A stretch of 64,000 bases of DNA from Pseudomonas sp. Bc-h (GTDB lineage: Bacteria > Pseudomonadota > Gammaproteobacteria > Pseudomonadales > Pseudomonadaceae): contig NZ_MUIN01000005.1 in the NCBI RefSeq assembly GCF_002080045.1, positions 206,362-270,361 of the forward strand. Direction: 5' to 3'. Both the position numbers and the translations under genes were made by a program. The notes under the pieces were generated by a model. That model was not told where the DNA came from and ran no database searches. It saw only the letters and a list, made by a program, of their open reading frames with translations. Every line of letters begins with the position of its first letter. Within the stretch, counting starts at the first letter, position 1. Shown one piece after another: positions 16,238 through 25,862 of the stretch.

Positions 16238-17748
16238 TGGCTGTCGAACACTGCCAGCGACGCCGGGGTCTTCGGCGCGGCGGTCTTGTCGGCCGCAGGC
16301 GAGTCGTTGCCCGCCATCAAACCGCCGCCCAATGCCACTACCAATTCGGCATGTACGGTCAGACGCGAGGCCTGAACCTGCTGCTGGACCTGCTCTTGAT
16401 GGAACAACAGCGTCTGTGCGTTCAGCACGTTGAGGTAGTCGGTCAGTCCGCGCTGAAAGGCGATCAACGCAATGTCATAGGTTTTTTGTGCAGCGGCCAC
16501 CGATTGATCGGCAAACACTTGCTGCTTGTTCATCGACTCTCGACGAATCAGTTGATCGGAAATGCTCTTGAGCGCCGTTACCAGCGTCTGGTTGTACTGT
16601 GCGACTGCGGCGTCGTAACCCGCGGAAGCCACACCGAGTTCTGAGCGCAGACGACCGCCATCAAATATCGGCAGACTGATCGCCGGCCCGACGCTGTAAT
16701 TGAATTTCTTGCCGGTGAGGAATTCCAGCATGCCGCCACCCGTCGCCATGTAACCCAGGCTGCCCATCAAATCGACGTTGGGATAGAAACCGGCATGCGC
16801 GACATCGATGCCGCGGGCCTGTGCGGCCACGCGCCAACGACTGGCGACCACGTCGGGACGTTGACCGAGCAACTGGGCAGGTAATGCCGACGGCAGCTTC
16901 AACGCGTTGCTGAGTGACAGGGTCGGACGTTTCAAGCTCGCGCCCTCCCCCGGCCCCTTGCCCGCCAGCGCGGCAATCTGATTACGGCTCAGGGCGATGG
17001 CTTCGTCGAACGCATCGATCTGGCGGTGAGTTTCAGGCAGGGGTGTTTCTGCCTGGCTGACTTCGAAATGCGTGCCGATCCCGCCTTTCAGGCGACGTTG
17101 CGCCAGGTCAAGAATCTGCTGCTGTTGAGCCAGAGTCGCTTCGGCAATATCCCGCTGGGCGTAGTTCAGCGACAACTGGATGTACGCGCGGACGATGTTG
17201 TCCTGCAATTCCAGCTGGGCCTGACGCTCTTCGGCAGCGCTCATGTGCGCCATGTCCAGCGCCTGCTCGGTGTTGTTGCTTTCCTTGCCCCACAGATCGA
17301 GGGAATAGCTCAGGCCGATGGACGCGTTGTTGTCCCAGGTGCTGGTGTTCGACAGCTCGCCGGGGCCATAGAACTGATCGGTCGGCCAGTTGTGGCGCTT
17401 GAGCGTGCTATCGCCATTGATGTGCAGGGACTCTGCGGACTCTGCGATGCCCGCCATGGCCTTGGCTTGTCGCACCCGCGCGGCGGCAATCGCCAGGCTC
17501 GGACTGCCGAGCGCCGCGAGTTCGATCCAGTGATTCAGTTGCTCGTCGCCATAAGCGCGCCACCACTGACCGTCCGGCCAGTGGGCGTCTTTTGCGGCTT
17601 CATTGATAGCGTCGTCGGTCGCCAGGCTGTCCGGGGACAACGAGGTGCCTTGAGGGGCGATTCCGCCGGTTCCGATGCAGCCGCTGATGAGTAACGTTAA
17701 AGCCCAGACACTGAGGGGTTTGAGCCCCCTGACGATGCGACGCGGCAC
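16234..17748 (-). CDS. NodT-family outer-membrane efflux lipoprotein
   Basis: 504 residues. A lipoprotein signal (LSVWALTLLISGC, lipobox Cys near residue 23) is followed by two repeated TolC-like regions with long coiled helices. It forms the outer-membrane channel for the adaptor and FUSC transporter downstream; the order outer-membrane factor, FUSC, DUF1656, adaptor with overlaps indicates one operon. The C-terminal tail is short and Ala/Pro/Asp-rich. The promoter probably lies in the 181 bases shared with the divergent LysR gene. Confidence 0.9.
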   Translation of the reverse strand: MPRRIVRGLKPLSVWALTLLISGCIGTGGIAPQGTSLSPDSLATDDAINEAAKDAHWPDGQWWRAYGDEQLNHWIELAALGSPSLAIAAARVRQAKAMAGIAESAESLHINGDSTLKRHNWPTDQFYGPGELSNTSTWDNNASIGLSYSLDLWGKESNNTEQALDMAHMSAAEERQAQLELQDNIVRAYIQLSLNYAQRDIAEATLAQQQQILDLAQRRLKGGIGTHFEVSQAETPLPETHRQIDAFDEAIALSRNQIAALAGKGPGEGASLKRPTLSLSNALKLPSALPAQLLGQRPDVVASRWRVAAQARGIDVAHAGFYPNVDLMGSLGYMATGGGMLEFLTGKKFNYSVGPAISLPIFDGGRLRSELGVASAGYDAAVAQYNQTLVTALKSISDQLIRRESMNKQQVFADQSVAAAQKTYDIALIAFQRGLTDYLNVLNAQTLLFHQEQVQQQVQASRLTVHAELVVALGGGLMAGNDSPAADKTAAPKTPASLAVFDSQ

Positions 17749-17929
17749 AGCTGCAATTACCTGAATGAGGAGGGAATGGAACGAGCCGCGATTCTAGAAT
17801 GCGTCTGATACGGCGATAAGCGGGGACTTCTGTGAATCTTTGTTACCGAACGGAAGATAATCCTTTGGTATGGCTGACATGGGTCAGCAACTTCATGTCA
17901 CAATTTGCCATCTCACCAGAGAACGGCCA

Positions 17930-18877
17930 ATGGACACTCTGCAAAACATGCGCGCCTTCAGTTGCGTCGCACAGGCAGGCAGCTTCACCGCTGCCGCGGC
18001 TCAGCTGGACACCACCACCGCCAACGTTTCGCGCGCTGTTTCCAATCTGGAAGCGCATCTGCAAACCCGTCTCCTCAACCGCACGACCCGCCGCATCGCG
18101 CTGACCGAAGCCGGCAAGCGTTATCTGCTGCGTTGCGAGCAGATTCTGGGGTATGTCGAAGAAGCCGAAGCGGAAGCCAGCGACGCCCATGCGCGTCCGG
18201 CCGGGCAGCTGAAAGTGCATTCGATGACAGGGGTCGGCCAGCATTACGTGATCGATGCCATCGCCCGCTATCGTCGCAATCACCCGGACGTGTCGTTCGA
18301 CCTGACCATGACCAACCGCGTGCCCGATCTGCTTGAAGAGGGTTACGACGTATCGATCGTGCTGGCCAGCGAGTTGCCGGACTCGGGATTCGTCTCCCAG
18401 CGTCTGGGCATTACCTACAGCATCGTCTGTGCGTCACCTGCCTACATCAAGGCGTTCGGCATGGCATACAAACCGGCGGACTTGCTGAATCACGCGTGTC
18501 TTCGCCTGGTCAGCCCGGTGTTCCCGCTGGAGAAATGGGCGTTCGACGGCCCTGAAGGCCAGGAAACCGTGACCATCGCCAGCTCGCCATTTCTGGTGAA
18601 CTCGGCCGACGCCATGAAAGCGGCGATCAGCAGCGGCATGGGCATCGGGATTCTGCCGATCTATTCGGCGATCGAAGGCCTGCGTAACGGCTCGCTGGTC
18701 CGCGTGCTGCCGCAATACCGTTCCCACGAGCTGAACCTGTACGCGATCTACCCGTCGCGGCAGTATCTGGATGCCAAAATCAAGACCTGGGTCGAGTATC
18801 TGCGCGGCTCCTTGCCGGAGATCATGGCGGCGCATGAGGCGGATTTGCAGACTCATGTATTGCCGGAAACGGTGTGA
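17930..18877 (+). CDS. LysR-family regulator, divergent from the efflux operon
   Basis: 315 residues from the ATG at 17930; the upstream in-frame extension to 17870 lacks the conserved MDTLQNMRAF start of this subgroup. The winged-helix domain covers residues 1-60 (AQAGSFTAAAAQLDTTTANVS), with the effector domain from about 90. Divergent placement implies it controls the efflux operon, probably inducibly by an aromatic acid, as AaeR-type regulators do. A REP pair follows its stop. Confidence 0.9.
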   Translation: MDTLQNMRAFSCVAQAGSFTAAAAQLDTTTANVSRAVSNLEAHLQTRLLNRTTRRIALTEAGKRYLLRCEQILGYVEEAEAEASDAHARPAGQLKVHSMTGVGQHYVIDAIARYRRNHPDVSFDLTMTNRVPDLLEEGYDVSIVLASELPDSGFVSQRLGITYSIVCASPAYIKAFGMAYKPADLLNHACLRLVSPVFPLEKWAFDGPEGQETVTIASSPFLVNSADAMKAAISSGMGIGILPIYSAIEGLRNGSLVRVLPQYRSHELNLYAIYPSRQYLDAKIKTWVEYLRGSLPEIMAAHEADLQTHVLPETV

Positions 18878-18895
18878 TCGCCCCGCACCGCGTTT

Positions 18896-18968
18896 TGTAG
18901 CAGCACGGCTTGCCGGTGGTAGCGGCGGTTTCATGGACGCCACCGCCGGCAAGCCTGGCGGCTACAAG
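18896..18968. repeat. REP pair (family A) after the LysR gene
   Basis: Two inverted copies of the GTAGCAGCACGGCTTGCCGG type unit face each other around a short spacer. Related copies are at 20061, 21283, 24794 and 34356. It occupies most of the gap before the 2-hydroxyacid dehydrogenase gene. Confidence 0.8.
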
Positions 18969-19061
18969 TGATCGGTTTGCGCTGTTCCCTCGCCAATCAA
19001 ACAACAAGAATGTTAGCGTGCTATGCACTTCCCATCTGAACCGCCCGAGAGAAGCTATCCG

Positions 19062-20036
19062 ATGAAAAAGACCGTCCTTGCCTTCAGCCGCGTGTCCCCG
19101 GAAATGGCCGAGCGCCTGCAGCAAGACTTCAACGTGATCATCCCGGACCCGAAAAAGGGTGATCTGAACGAGCAGTTCAACGAAGCCCTGCCCCACACTC
19201 ACGGCATGATCGGCGCCGGTCGCAAGCTGGGCCGCGAGCAGTTGGAAAGCGCGAAACAGCTGGAAGTGGTATCGAGCATCTCGGTCGGTTACGACAACTA
19301 CGATGTGGGTTACTTGTCCGAGCGCGGCATCATGCTGACCAACACCCCGGACGTGCTGACCGAAAGCACTGCCGACCTGGGTTTCTCGCTGATCATGAGC
19401 AGCGCCCGTCGCGTTGCCGAGCTGGACGCCTACACCAAGGCCGGAAACTGGAAGCGCAGCATCGAAGCGCCGCATTTCGGCACTGACGTGTACGGTAAGA
19501 CGCTGGGCATCGTCGGCATGGGCAATATCGGCGCGGCGGTTGCGCGTCGTGGCCGTCTGGGTTTCAACATGCCGATCCTGTACAGCGGCAACAGCCGCAA
19601 GACCGCCATCGAGCAGGAATTGGGCGCGCAATTCCGCACGCTGGATCAACTGCTGGCCGAGGCTGATTTCGTCTGCCTGGTGGTGCCACTCAGCGAAAAG
19701 ACCAAGCACCTGATCAGCACCCGCGAACTGGGGCTGATGAAGAAGAGCGCGATTCTGGTGAACATCGCTCGCGGCCCGATCGTCGACGAACCGGCCCTGA
19801 TCGAAGCGCTGCAGAGCGGCACCATTCGCGGCGCAGGTCTGGACGTTTACGAGAAAGAGCCGCTGCCTGAGTCGCCGCTGTTCAAGCTCAGCAATGCCGT
19901 GACCCTGCCGCACATCGGTTCTGCCACCCACGAAACCCGTCAGGCCATGGCAGACCGTGCCTTCGACAACCTACGTGCCGCACTGCTGGGTGAGAAGCCG
20001 CAGGATCTGGTGAATCAGCAGGTGTGGAAGGGCTGA
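19062..20036 (+). CDS. 2-hydroxyacid dehydrogenase, GhrB/2-ketogluconate reductase type
   Basis: 324 residues, the normal size for GhrB-type glyoxylate/hydroxypyruvate/2-ketogluconate reductases. The NAD(P) motif is GIVGMGNIG (about 148-156), and the catalytic residues sit in VNIARGPIVDE (Arg), the following Glu, and LPHIGSAT (His). The ATG at 19062 follows GAGAGAAGC; the frame is open upstream, but the conserved start is MKKTVLAFSRV. Cytosolic enzyme reducing short 2-keto acids. In pseudomonads 2-ketogluconate reduction is common, but no kgu genes are present here to decide. Confidence 0.88.
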   Translation: MKKTVLAFSRVSPEMAERLQQDFNVIIPDPKKGDLNEQFNEALPHTHGMIGAGRKLGREQLESAKQLEVVSSISVGYDNYDVGYLSERGIMLTNTPDVLTESTADLGFSLIMSSARRVAELDAYTKAGNWKRSIEAPHFGTDVYGKTLGIVGMGNIGAAVARRGRLGFNMPILYSGNSRKTAIEQELGAQFRTLDQLLAEADFVCLVVPLSEKTKHLISTRELGLMKKSAILVNIARGPIVDEPALIEALQSGTIRGAGLDVYEKEPLPESPLFKLSNAVTLPHIGSATHETRQAMADRAFDNLRAALLGEKPQDLVNQQVWKG

Positions 20037-20060
20037 AGATTTTCAGCGTCTGACAAACCG

Positions 20061-20088
20061 AACCGCCGGCAAGCCGTGCTGCTACAGG
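20061..20088. repeat. Single REP unit (family A)
   Basis: One copy of the CCGGCAAGCCGTGCTGCTACA unit, 24 bases after the dehydrogenase stop and directly before a second repeat block. It shares the sequence of the copies at 21283 and 24794. Confidence 0.75.
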
Positions 20089-20093
20089 TGATG

Positions 20094-20214
20094 ATGATCG
20101 TTCCCACGGTCCCCGAGGGAATGCCGCCGGGGATGCTCTGCGTCCAGCGGCGGTCAGGCTGACGCAGAGCGTCAGTGCATGCATGCCCACGCAGAGCGTG
20201 GGCACGATCATCAT
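20094..20214. repeat. Compound palindromic repeat (family C)
   Basis: A run of inverted repeats: ATCGTTCCCACG at the left end, GACGCAGAGCGTC in the middle, and CCCACGCAGAGCGTGGG near the right end followed by CACGATCATCAT. The last unit matches the copy between algL and algI. It lies between two convergent genes and could help transcription end. Confidence 0.75.
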
Positions 20215-20240
20215 GCTCCTCAGGCACCGGGGCTAAGCGA

Positions 20241-21140
20241 TCAAGCCAGCTTCACCGCGACCGGCACCACCACCTTCGGTTTTCTGAACACCAGCACATT
20301 CCCCACCATCACCAGCACCAGCCCCATCAACGCGGGTGCGGTCCATTGGTAGCCTTCGGCGAACGCCGATACATTCAATGCCACCACCGGGAACAGCACC
20401 GTGCAATACGCCGCGCGCTCCGGTCCCATGCGTCCGACCAGCGTCAGGTAGGCGGTGAAGCCGATCACCGAGCCCGGAATCACCAGGTACAGCAGCGAGC
20501 CGATGTAACGCGTATTCCATTCAAAACCGAACGGCGTACCGCTGACCAGGCAGTAAACGCTGAGCATCGCCGCGCCGTACAACATGCCGTAGGCGTTGGT
20601 GGTTAACGGGCGCAGGCCGGCTTTCTGTTGCAGGCTGGACAGCATGTTGCCCGCCGAAAAGCACAGCGTGCCGAGCAGCGCCAGGCCGAGACCGATCAGG
20701 GTTTCATGACTTGCGCTGTGCCCGGACAGCTCCGGCCAGAACAGGCAGCCCAGCCCTGCGAGCCCCAGCGCGCCACCCATCAGCACATTGCGGGCGATCT
20801 TCTGTTTGAAGAACACTCTGGCATTCAGCGCGTTCCACAAGGTCGAGGTCGAAAACACCACGGCGACCAGGCCGCTGGGAATCCATTGGCTGGCGTGCAG
20901 GAAGCACATGAAGTTGACGCAGAACAGGCACAAGCCCTGCGCCAGACAGATCAATTGCCCGCGACGATTGACCTTCTGCAGCTTGCCGCTGATCAGCAGC
21001 ATGGCGAACAGGATCAACGCGGCGAGACCAAAGCGGTAAACGATGGACACCGGAATCGCCACCTCGCCCAGTTGCAGTTTCAGGGCGATCCAGGTGGTGC
21101 CCCAGATCAGGACGGTCAGCAGATACAGCGAGATGTTCAT
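20241..21140 (-). CDS. EamA/DMT-family transporter
   Basis: 299 residues with ten predicted membrane helices in two EamA repeats (about 5-135 and 150-285), the drug/metabolite transporter layout. Members export amino acids, metabolites or drugs from the cytoplasm. Substrate is not evident. A divergent AraC-family gene starts 245 bases away and may regulate it. Confidence 0.88.
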   Translation of the reverse strand: MNISLYLLTVLIWGTTWIALKLQLGEVAIPVSIVYRFGLAALILFAMLLISGKLQKVNRRGQLICLAQGLCLFCVNFMCFLHASQWIPSGLVAVVFSTSTLWNALNARVFFKQKIARNVLMGGALGLAGLGCLFWPELSGHSASHETLIGLGLALLGTLCFSAGNMLSSLQQKAGLRPLTTNAYGMLYGAAMLSVYCLVSGTPFGFEWNTRYIGSLLYLVIPGSVIGFTAYLTLVGRMGPERAAYCTVLFPVVALNVSAFAEGYQWTAPALMGLVLVMVGNVLVFRKPKVVVPVAVKLA

Positions 21141-21282
21141 GTCAGGCTCCTCATTGAGGCCTGAGTCTGCGCGTCACCTGTGGTCGTCACTTGCAAAAAC
21201 TTGCGCATTTGATCGGTGGCCCGATGGCAGCACAGCGTCTACCGAGTAGGATGCGAGGCTCAGAACCCGAACATGCACAGCC

Positions 21283-21352
21283 CCTGTCGCAGTCCGGCTT
21301 GCCGGCGGTGACGTCCGCAAGACCGCTGCCGCCGGCAAGCCGTGCTGCTACA
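21283..21352. repeat. REP pair (family A) in the eamA-araC gap
   Basis: Two inverted units (CAGTCCGGCTTGCCGGCGGT and GCCGCCGGCAAGCCGTGCTG) around a short spacer. The pair ends 32 bases before the AraC start, so it sits inside the likely promoter region of that gene. Confidence 0.78.
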
Positions 21353-21384
21353 GAACCAATGATCGTTGTTCCACGAGAACCGAA

Positions 21385-22257
21385 ATGTCGTCACTGGACA
21401 CCCTTCAAGTCTTCCAATCCCTGAACAGTTCGCCCCATGCGCAGCTGGAGCAGAGTGCATCCCTGGGAGACGGTGTGGTCGCGGCGTTGTGGAACAACCG
21501 CCACGACGCTCAGGAGTATCACGGGCCAAGCCATCACACCCTGTCCTGCTACATCTCGGGCGGCACCCAAACCTATCGTCGCGATCAGCCCGACAAAAAA
21601 GGCGCGCCGGACAAGCTCTGCGTGCTGCCGGCCGGGCATCAGTCATCCTGGGTCGTCAACGGCGACATACGCCTGGCCCACCTCTACATCAGCCCGGAAC
21701 AGTTTTCCCTCAACTGCGTCACTCTGCTCGACCGCGAGCCACGGGAAATGATGCTGCGAGAAAACACCTTCATCGAGGACCCGCTGCAAGCCGAACGCTT
21801 CCACCGGCTGATCGGCATGAACTGGAACGAGCCCGGCGAGCGTTTGCTGACCAGCAGCGTGGCCCATGAACTGCTCGATCACATGATCCTGAGCCAGGTG
21901 GGTTTGCGCGACGGTCTGCGTCTAAAGGGCGGGCTGGCGCCGCACCTGCGTCGGCACCTGGTCGAGTTCATCGAGCAGAATCTGGCAGAGCCGCTGAGCC
22001 TGGGCCAATTGGCGGGGATGTGTGCGTTGTCGGAGTACCACTTCGCGCGCATGTTCCGCGAGAGCTTCGGGCTGCCGCCCCACCAGTACCTGCTGGCCCG
22101 GCGCATGAATCGCGCGCGGGAGTTGCTGCGCGGCACCCGCATGCCATTCGGCGAGATTGCCCTGGAATGCGGATTCGCCAGCGCCAGCCATTTCAGCAAT
22201 CGCTTCAAGCAGGTAATGGGGGCGACGGCTGGGGAATATCGGATGGTGTTTTCCTGA
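21385..22257 (+). CDS. AraC-family transcriptional regulator
   Basis: 290 residues. The C-terminal 100 residues hold the two helix-turn-helix units (LSLGQLAGMCALSEYHFARMF and MPFGEIALECGFASASHFSNRF). The N-terminal part (about 20-170) is a cupin-like sensor that includes CYISGGTQTYRR and VLPAGHQSSW. It is divergent from an EamA exporter and a plausible regulator of it. The effector is unknown. Confidence 0.9.
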   Translation: MSSLDTLQVFQSLNSSPHAQLEQSASLGDGVVAALWNNRHDAQEYHGPSHHTLSCYISGGTQTYRRDQPDKKGAPDKLCVLPAGHQSSWVVNGDIRLAHLYISPEQFSLNCVTLLDREPREMMLRENTFIEDPLQAERFHRLIGMNWNEPGERLLTSSVAHELLDHMILSQVGLRDGLRLKGGLAPHLRRHLVEFIEQNLAEPLSLGQLAGMCALSEYHFARMFRESFGLPPHQYLLARRMNRARELLRGTRMPFGEIALECGFASASHFSNRFKQVMGATAGEYRMVFS

Positions 22258-22271
22258 ACGACGCAGAACTC

Positions 22272-22363
22272 TGTGAGAGGGAGCTTGCACGCGAAGGCGG
22301 AGTTACACCCGCAACTATCTTGCTGGGTGTGCAAACCTCTTCGCGAGCAAGCTCCTTCCCACA
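22272..22363. repeat. REP pair (family B)
   Basis: Inverted units GAGAGGGAGCTTGCACGCGA and TCGCGAGCAAGCTCCTTCCC around a spacer. Family B copies also occur at 31508, 36594, 55882 and 63134. It lies between the convergent AraC and TonB-receptor genes. Confidence 0.8.
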
Positions 22364-22389
22364 AGAGATTTCGCGTAAGCATTCGCCTC

Positions 22390-24756
22390 TCAAAACTCCA
22401 GCGTCGTCGCCACGCTCACCTGTCGCGAATCCCCCATCGACACGAAATAGCGGCTCACCGCCGAGCTGTAATAGGTGCGATCGAACAGGTTCTTCACGTT
22501 GAGCTGAAACTTCACTTTTTGCCCGTCCAGCTTCGTTTCGTAGGTGGCGAACGCATCGGCGACGGTGTAGCCCGGCAGGTCGAAGTCGTTCTCCGGATCT
22601 CCTGCGCGCTCGCCGACATAGTGCGCGCCCGCCCCCGCCCGCAAACGGTCCGCCCCCAATACAGCGCCGAAGTCATACACCGCCGACAACGAGCCGCTGT
22701 GTTGCGGCACGTTTTGCAGGCGATTGCCCTTCAAGGCCGGATCTTCCACCACCCAGGCATCGGTAAACGCGTAGCCCCCGATCAGGCTCCACCGTTCGTT
22801 CAGCTGCCCGCTCAGGTCCAGCTCGACACCTCGGGAGCGTACTTCGCCAGCCGTGGTATAGACCGTGTTGGCCGTGAGCGAATCGAAGTTGGCGACCAGC
22901 ACGTTGCGTTTCTTGATGTCGAACAACGCCAGGGTGCCGCTGATGCGCTTATCCACATTCCATTTGGCGCCCAGCTCCCAGGCTTTCGATTCCTCGGGCA
23001 GGGTCGCCGAATCCAGCACCGTGCCCCCTGCCAGCGCGGCGATACTGGAGTTGGGTTTGAATGCCTCGGTATAGCTGCCATAGAACGACAACTCATCGGT
23101 GTAGCGGTACACCAACCCGGCGCGGGGAATCCATTTCTGACCGTTGAGATCGGTGTTGCGGGTAAACGGAATGCCCTTGCCAGCCTGTTGATCGAACAAC
23201 TGATACCGGGCGCCGGCGACGAAAATCCATTGCTCGGTCAGGTGAATCGAATCCTGAAAGAACAGCGAATCGGTGCGCAGGATGTCCTGCTGATTGCTGT
23301 CCGGCGCACTGACCTGCGTGCCCTCGGCTTCCTGACCATAAACCGGATCGACGTAGCTGAACGTCGTCAGGCTTTTCTGCCGGATCAGCTCGCCGCGATA
23401 AATCTTGCGGTACTCGTCATCGAAGCCGAACAGCACGTCGTGCTGCATCCCGGCCATGTCGATGCTGCCATTGAGGGTCAGGGTGGTGAAGCGATCGGTA
23501 CTCAGCGAATTGCCGGTGCCGTCCATCGAGCGTGTCAGCGTGCCAGTGGCCGGATTCACTGCTGTCACCCGCACCTGGCTGGCGTCATAGGTTTCGCGGT
23601 TGTAGCTGTAACCCAGATGGCCTTTCCAGTTGTCGTCGAATTGATGGTCGGCCTCGAAGCGATACAAATCCGAGCGCCCTTCCATGCTGTTGAACGGCTC
23701 ATCCAGACGACGGGTAGCCGGTATGTTCAATGGGTGGTTGGTGCGGGGATCGATGGCCGTTCCACGGTCGAAGGGCGAGAGAAACTCGCGATGTTCGTAC
23801 GCTGCCAACAGTTGGGTGTCATCGCCGTACCAAGCCAGCGACGGCGCCACCAATGTCTCGCGATGCACGCCGTAATTGCGCCAGTAATCTTCGTCTTCGT
23901 GGTCAAGCACGAGCCGATACGCCAGTGTTGAGCTCCCCACTGCACCGGTGCTGTCGAGTGTTCCACCGCTGCCGTTCTTGCCCGAACCGAAGCTGGAGCC
24001 GCGCGCCGTCAAGGCATCGTAAGACTGAAATTCGGGGCGTTTGCTGACAACGTTGATCACGCCGCCCGGGTCCTGGATGCCATAGAGCAACGAGGCAGGT
24101 CCCTTGAGCACTTCGACTCGCTCGGCAGTGGCATTGAGGCTTCGGCCCTGCACCACTGGCATGCCGTCGCGCATGATCGAACCGTCGCGATTGTCGCCAA
24201 AGCCGCGCTTCATCAGCGTGTCCTGAGTGCTGCCCAGCGTGTTGCCCTGAGTAACCCCACTGACGTTGCTCAGGGCGTCGTCCAGGTTGCGCGGGGCCTG
24301 ATCTCGCAGCACCTGGGCGGGTACGACGCTGACGGCTTGCGGGTTTTCAAGTTGCGGTGTGGCACTGCGCATCACAGACGTGCTGGCCGGCGGCTGGTAG
24401 CTTTCAACGGCGCTGCGCTGTGAGTCGATCTGGGTCAGGCCCAAGGTTATCGCGCCTTCGTGCGGTGCGAGCTCAAGCGTGAAGGTGTTTTCGCTGGCGC
24501 GACGGTAGTTCAGGCCTGAGCTAGCGAGCAATCGTTTCAGCGCTTGTGCGGCGGTCATCGATCCGCTGACCGCCGGGGCGTCAATGTTGTAGGGCGTGTC
24601 CAGGGTGTAGACCACACTTTGCCCGGTGACCCGGCTGAAATCGCTGAGCGCCTGAGGCAAGGGTCTGGCAGGAATCGAAAAGTCATAGGCAGGCTCCGCC
24701 GCCTGAACGCACGCGCTCCAGACAGTTAGCATGGCAATGCCGAGCCAGACTTTCAC
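22390..24756 (-). CDS. TonB-dependent siderophore receptor with STN signalling domain
   Basis: 788 residues. A signal peptide ends near residue 19 (VWSACVQA). The STN domain (about 30-85, QALSDFSRVTGQSVVYTLD) marks receptors that signal to an anti-sigma factor. A plug domain (about 120-230) and a 22-strand barrel ending in the outer-membrane-type terminal Phe (TTLEF) follow. It would import a ferric siderophore, and on binding signal through the FecR protein encoded just upstream. The siderophore cannot be named from sequence; the genes look like a xenosiderophore uptake unit of the FoxA/FiuA kind, with no biosynthesis genes nearby. Confidence 0.93.
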   Translation of the reverse strand: MKVWLGIAMLTVWSACVQAAEPAYDFSIPARPLPQALSDFSRVTGQSVVYTLDTPYNIDAPAVSGSMTAAQALKRLLASSGLNYRRASENTFTLELAPHEGAITLGLTQIDSQRSAVESYQPPASTSVMRSATPQLENPQAVSVVPAQVLRDQAPRNLDDALSNVSGVTQGNTLGSTQDTLMKRGFGDNRDGSIMRDGMPVVQGRSLNATAERVEVLKGPASLLYGIQDPGGVINVVSKRPEFQSYDALTARGSSFGSGKNGSGGTLDSTGAVGSSTLAYRLVLDHEDEDYWRNYGVHRETLVAPSLAWYGDDTQLLAAYEHREFLSPFDRGTAIDPRTNHPLNIPATRRLDEPFNSMEGRSDLYRFEADHQFDDNWKGHLGYSYNRETYDASQVRVTAVNPATGTLTRSMDGTGNSLSTDRFTTLTLNGSIDMAGMQHDVLFGFDDEYRKIYRGELIRQKSLTTFSYVDPVYGQEAEGTQVSAPDSNQQDILRTDSLFFQDSIHLTEQWIFVAGARYQLFDQQAGKGIPFTRNTDLNGQKWIPRAGLVYRYTDELSFYGSYTEAFKPNSSIAALAGGTVLDSATLPEESKAWELGAKWNVDKRISGTLALFDIKKRNVLVANFDSLTANTVYTTAGEVRSRGVELDLSGQLNERWSLIGGYAFTDAWVVEDPALKGNRLQNVPQHSGSLSAVYDFGAVLGADRLRAGAGAHYVGERAGDPENDFDLPGYTVADAFATYETKLDGQKVKFQLNVKNLFDRTYYSSAVSRYFVSMGDSRQVSVATTLEF

Positions 24757-24793
24757 TTGAACGAAACCTCGTAAATCTCAAATCCGGAAAATC

Positions 24794-24822
24794 GTGGGAG
24801 CCGGCAAGCCGTGCTGCTACAG
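24794..24822. repeat. Single REP unit (family A) between receptor and FecR genes
   Basis: One copy of the CCGGCAAGCCGTGCTGCTACA unit in the 98-base gap. A hairpin here could let the receptor be expressed at a different level from fecI/fecR. A receptor-specific promoter used by the ECF sigma factor would also have to lie in this gap. Confidence 0.7.
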
Positions 24823-24854
24823 ATGTCGCCGGGATCGGCACATTCGTCGCCCCC

Positions 24855-25862
24855 TCAGCGGATAACGATCACCCGCCCCAACGCTTCGTACTGCTCGAAT
24901 CCGACCACCGACCTCAATGCCGCCAGCACTGCCTGCGGGTCGTTGCTGGGGAAGCTGCCGCTGATTTTTTTCGAAGCGAGTTGGTCATTGAGCACAACGA
25001 TGCGGCCGGGGTAGTAGCGGCTCAGATCGCTAATCACATCCGCCAGCGGCGTGCGGTAGTAGTTGAGCCAGCCCTGACGCCACGCCAGCTGGCTTTCGCT
25101 GTCGACCGACGCGGGGGCGGTGGTGTGGGCCTGGTCGTAGCTCACGCGCTGGCCTGCAGTCAGGATCTGCTGCGGCAAGTCCGCAGCGGCCTTCACGCCG
25201 ACGCGCCCGGACAACACGGTGACTTGCGCCCCGGCAGGCTGCAGACGGACTTCGAACTGAGTGCCAAGCACCCGCGTCTCTCCACGCCCGCCATCGACCA
25301 CGAACGGCTCGCCAGTATGGGTGACCTGAAAGAACGCAGCGCCGCGACGCAACTGCACATGTCGCTTGCCATCGGTGAAATGCACGGCGATGGCGCTGTC
25401 GGCATCGAGCGTTACCTGCGACTGGTCGGCCAGGGTCACCGTGCGCACCTGCCCGGGGGCCGACACGTAATCGGCACCCAGATCATCGATCCAGCGCTGC
25501 GGCTGCCAACCCAGGCCGACGCCTACCGTCAGCACCAGACAAGCCGCCACAGCGAGCCCGGCAGTCCAGCGCGGCAACGAGCGACGCATTGGCACATCCG
25601 CCGGAGCGTCCATCGCCCCCAGCAACACCTGGAGTGCCGCTGCATCTTCGCCAGCGAGCTTCGCAGCGGGCTCTTCGGTCAGCTCCCACATCACTTGAAC
25701 CTGAGCGTACGCCTCGGCATGGGCGGGATCGGCCTTAAGCCAGCGACTGAAACGCGCCTGATCGGCAGCACTGGGCTTGTCATGCAGAACACTCAGCCAG
25801 TTCAGGGCTGCATCGTGTTGTTCGGGAGTGATCATCAGGGTCGAATCCGAAGGCGCGGTCAT
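24855..25862 (-). CDS. fecR: FecR-family anti-sigma regulator
   Basis: 335 residues. The N-terminal DUF4880 part (about 10-55, ALNWLSVLHDKPSAADQARF) binds the ECF sigma factor. A membrane helix (about 105-122, WTAGLAVAACLVLTVGVGLG) and a periplasmic FecR domain (about 135-230) contact the receptor STN domain, and a C-terminal STN-like region follows. The start overlaps the sigma gene by 4 bases. The fecR label is generic for the family, not a claim of ferric citrate specificity. Confidence 0.92.
   Translation of the reverse strand: MTAPSDSTLMITPEQHDAALNWLSVLHDKPSAADQARFSRWLKADPAHAEAYAQVQVMWELTEEPAAKLAGEDAAALQVLLGAMDAPADVPMRRSLPRWTAGLAVAACLVLTVGVGLGWQPQRWIDDLGADYVSAPGQVRTVTLADQSQVTLDADSAIAVHFTDGKRHVQLRRGAAFFQVTHTGEPFVVDGGRGETRVLGTQFEVRLQPAGAQVTVLSGRVGVKAAADLPQQILTAGQRVSYDQAHTTAPASVDSESQLAWRQGWLNYYRTPLADVISDLSRYYPGRIVVLNDQLASKKISGSFPSNDPQAVLAALRSVVGFEQYEALGRVIVIR

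Noticed and set aside
22273..23931. 552-residue plus-strand open frame over the TonB receptor
   Set aside because: Reverse reading of the receptor; no motif and no ribosome site.
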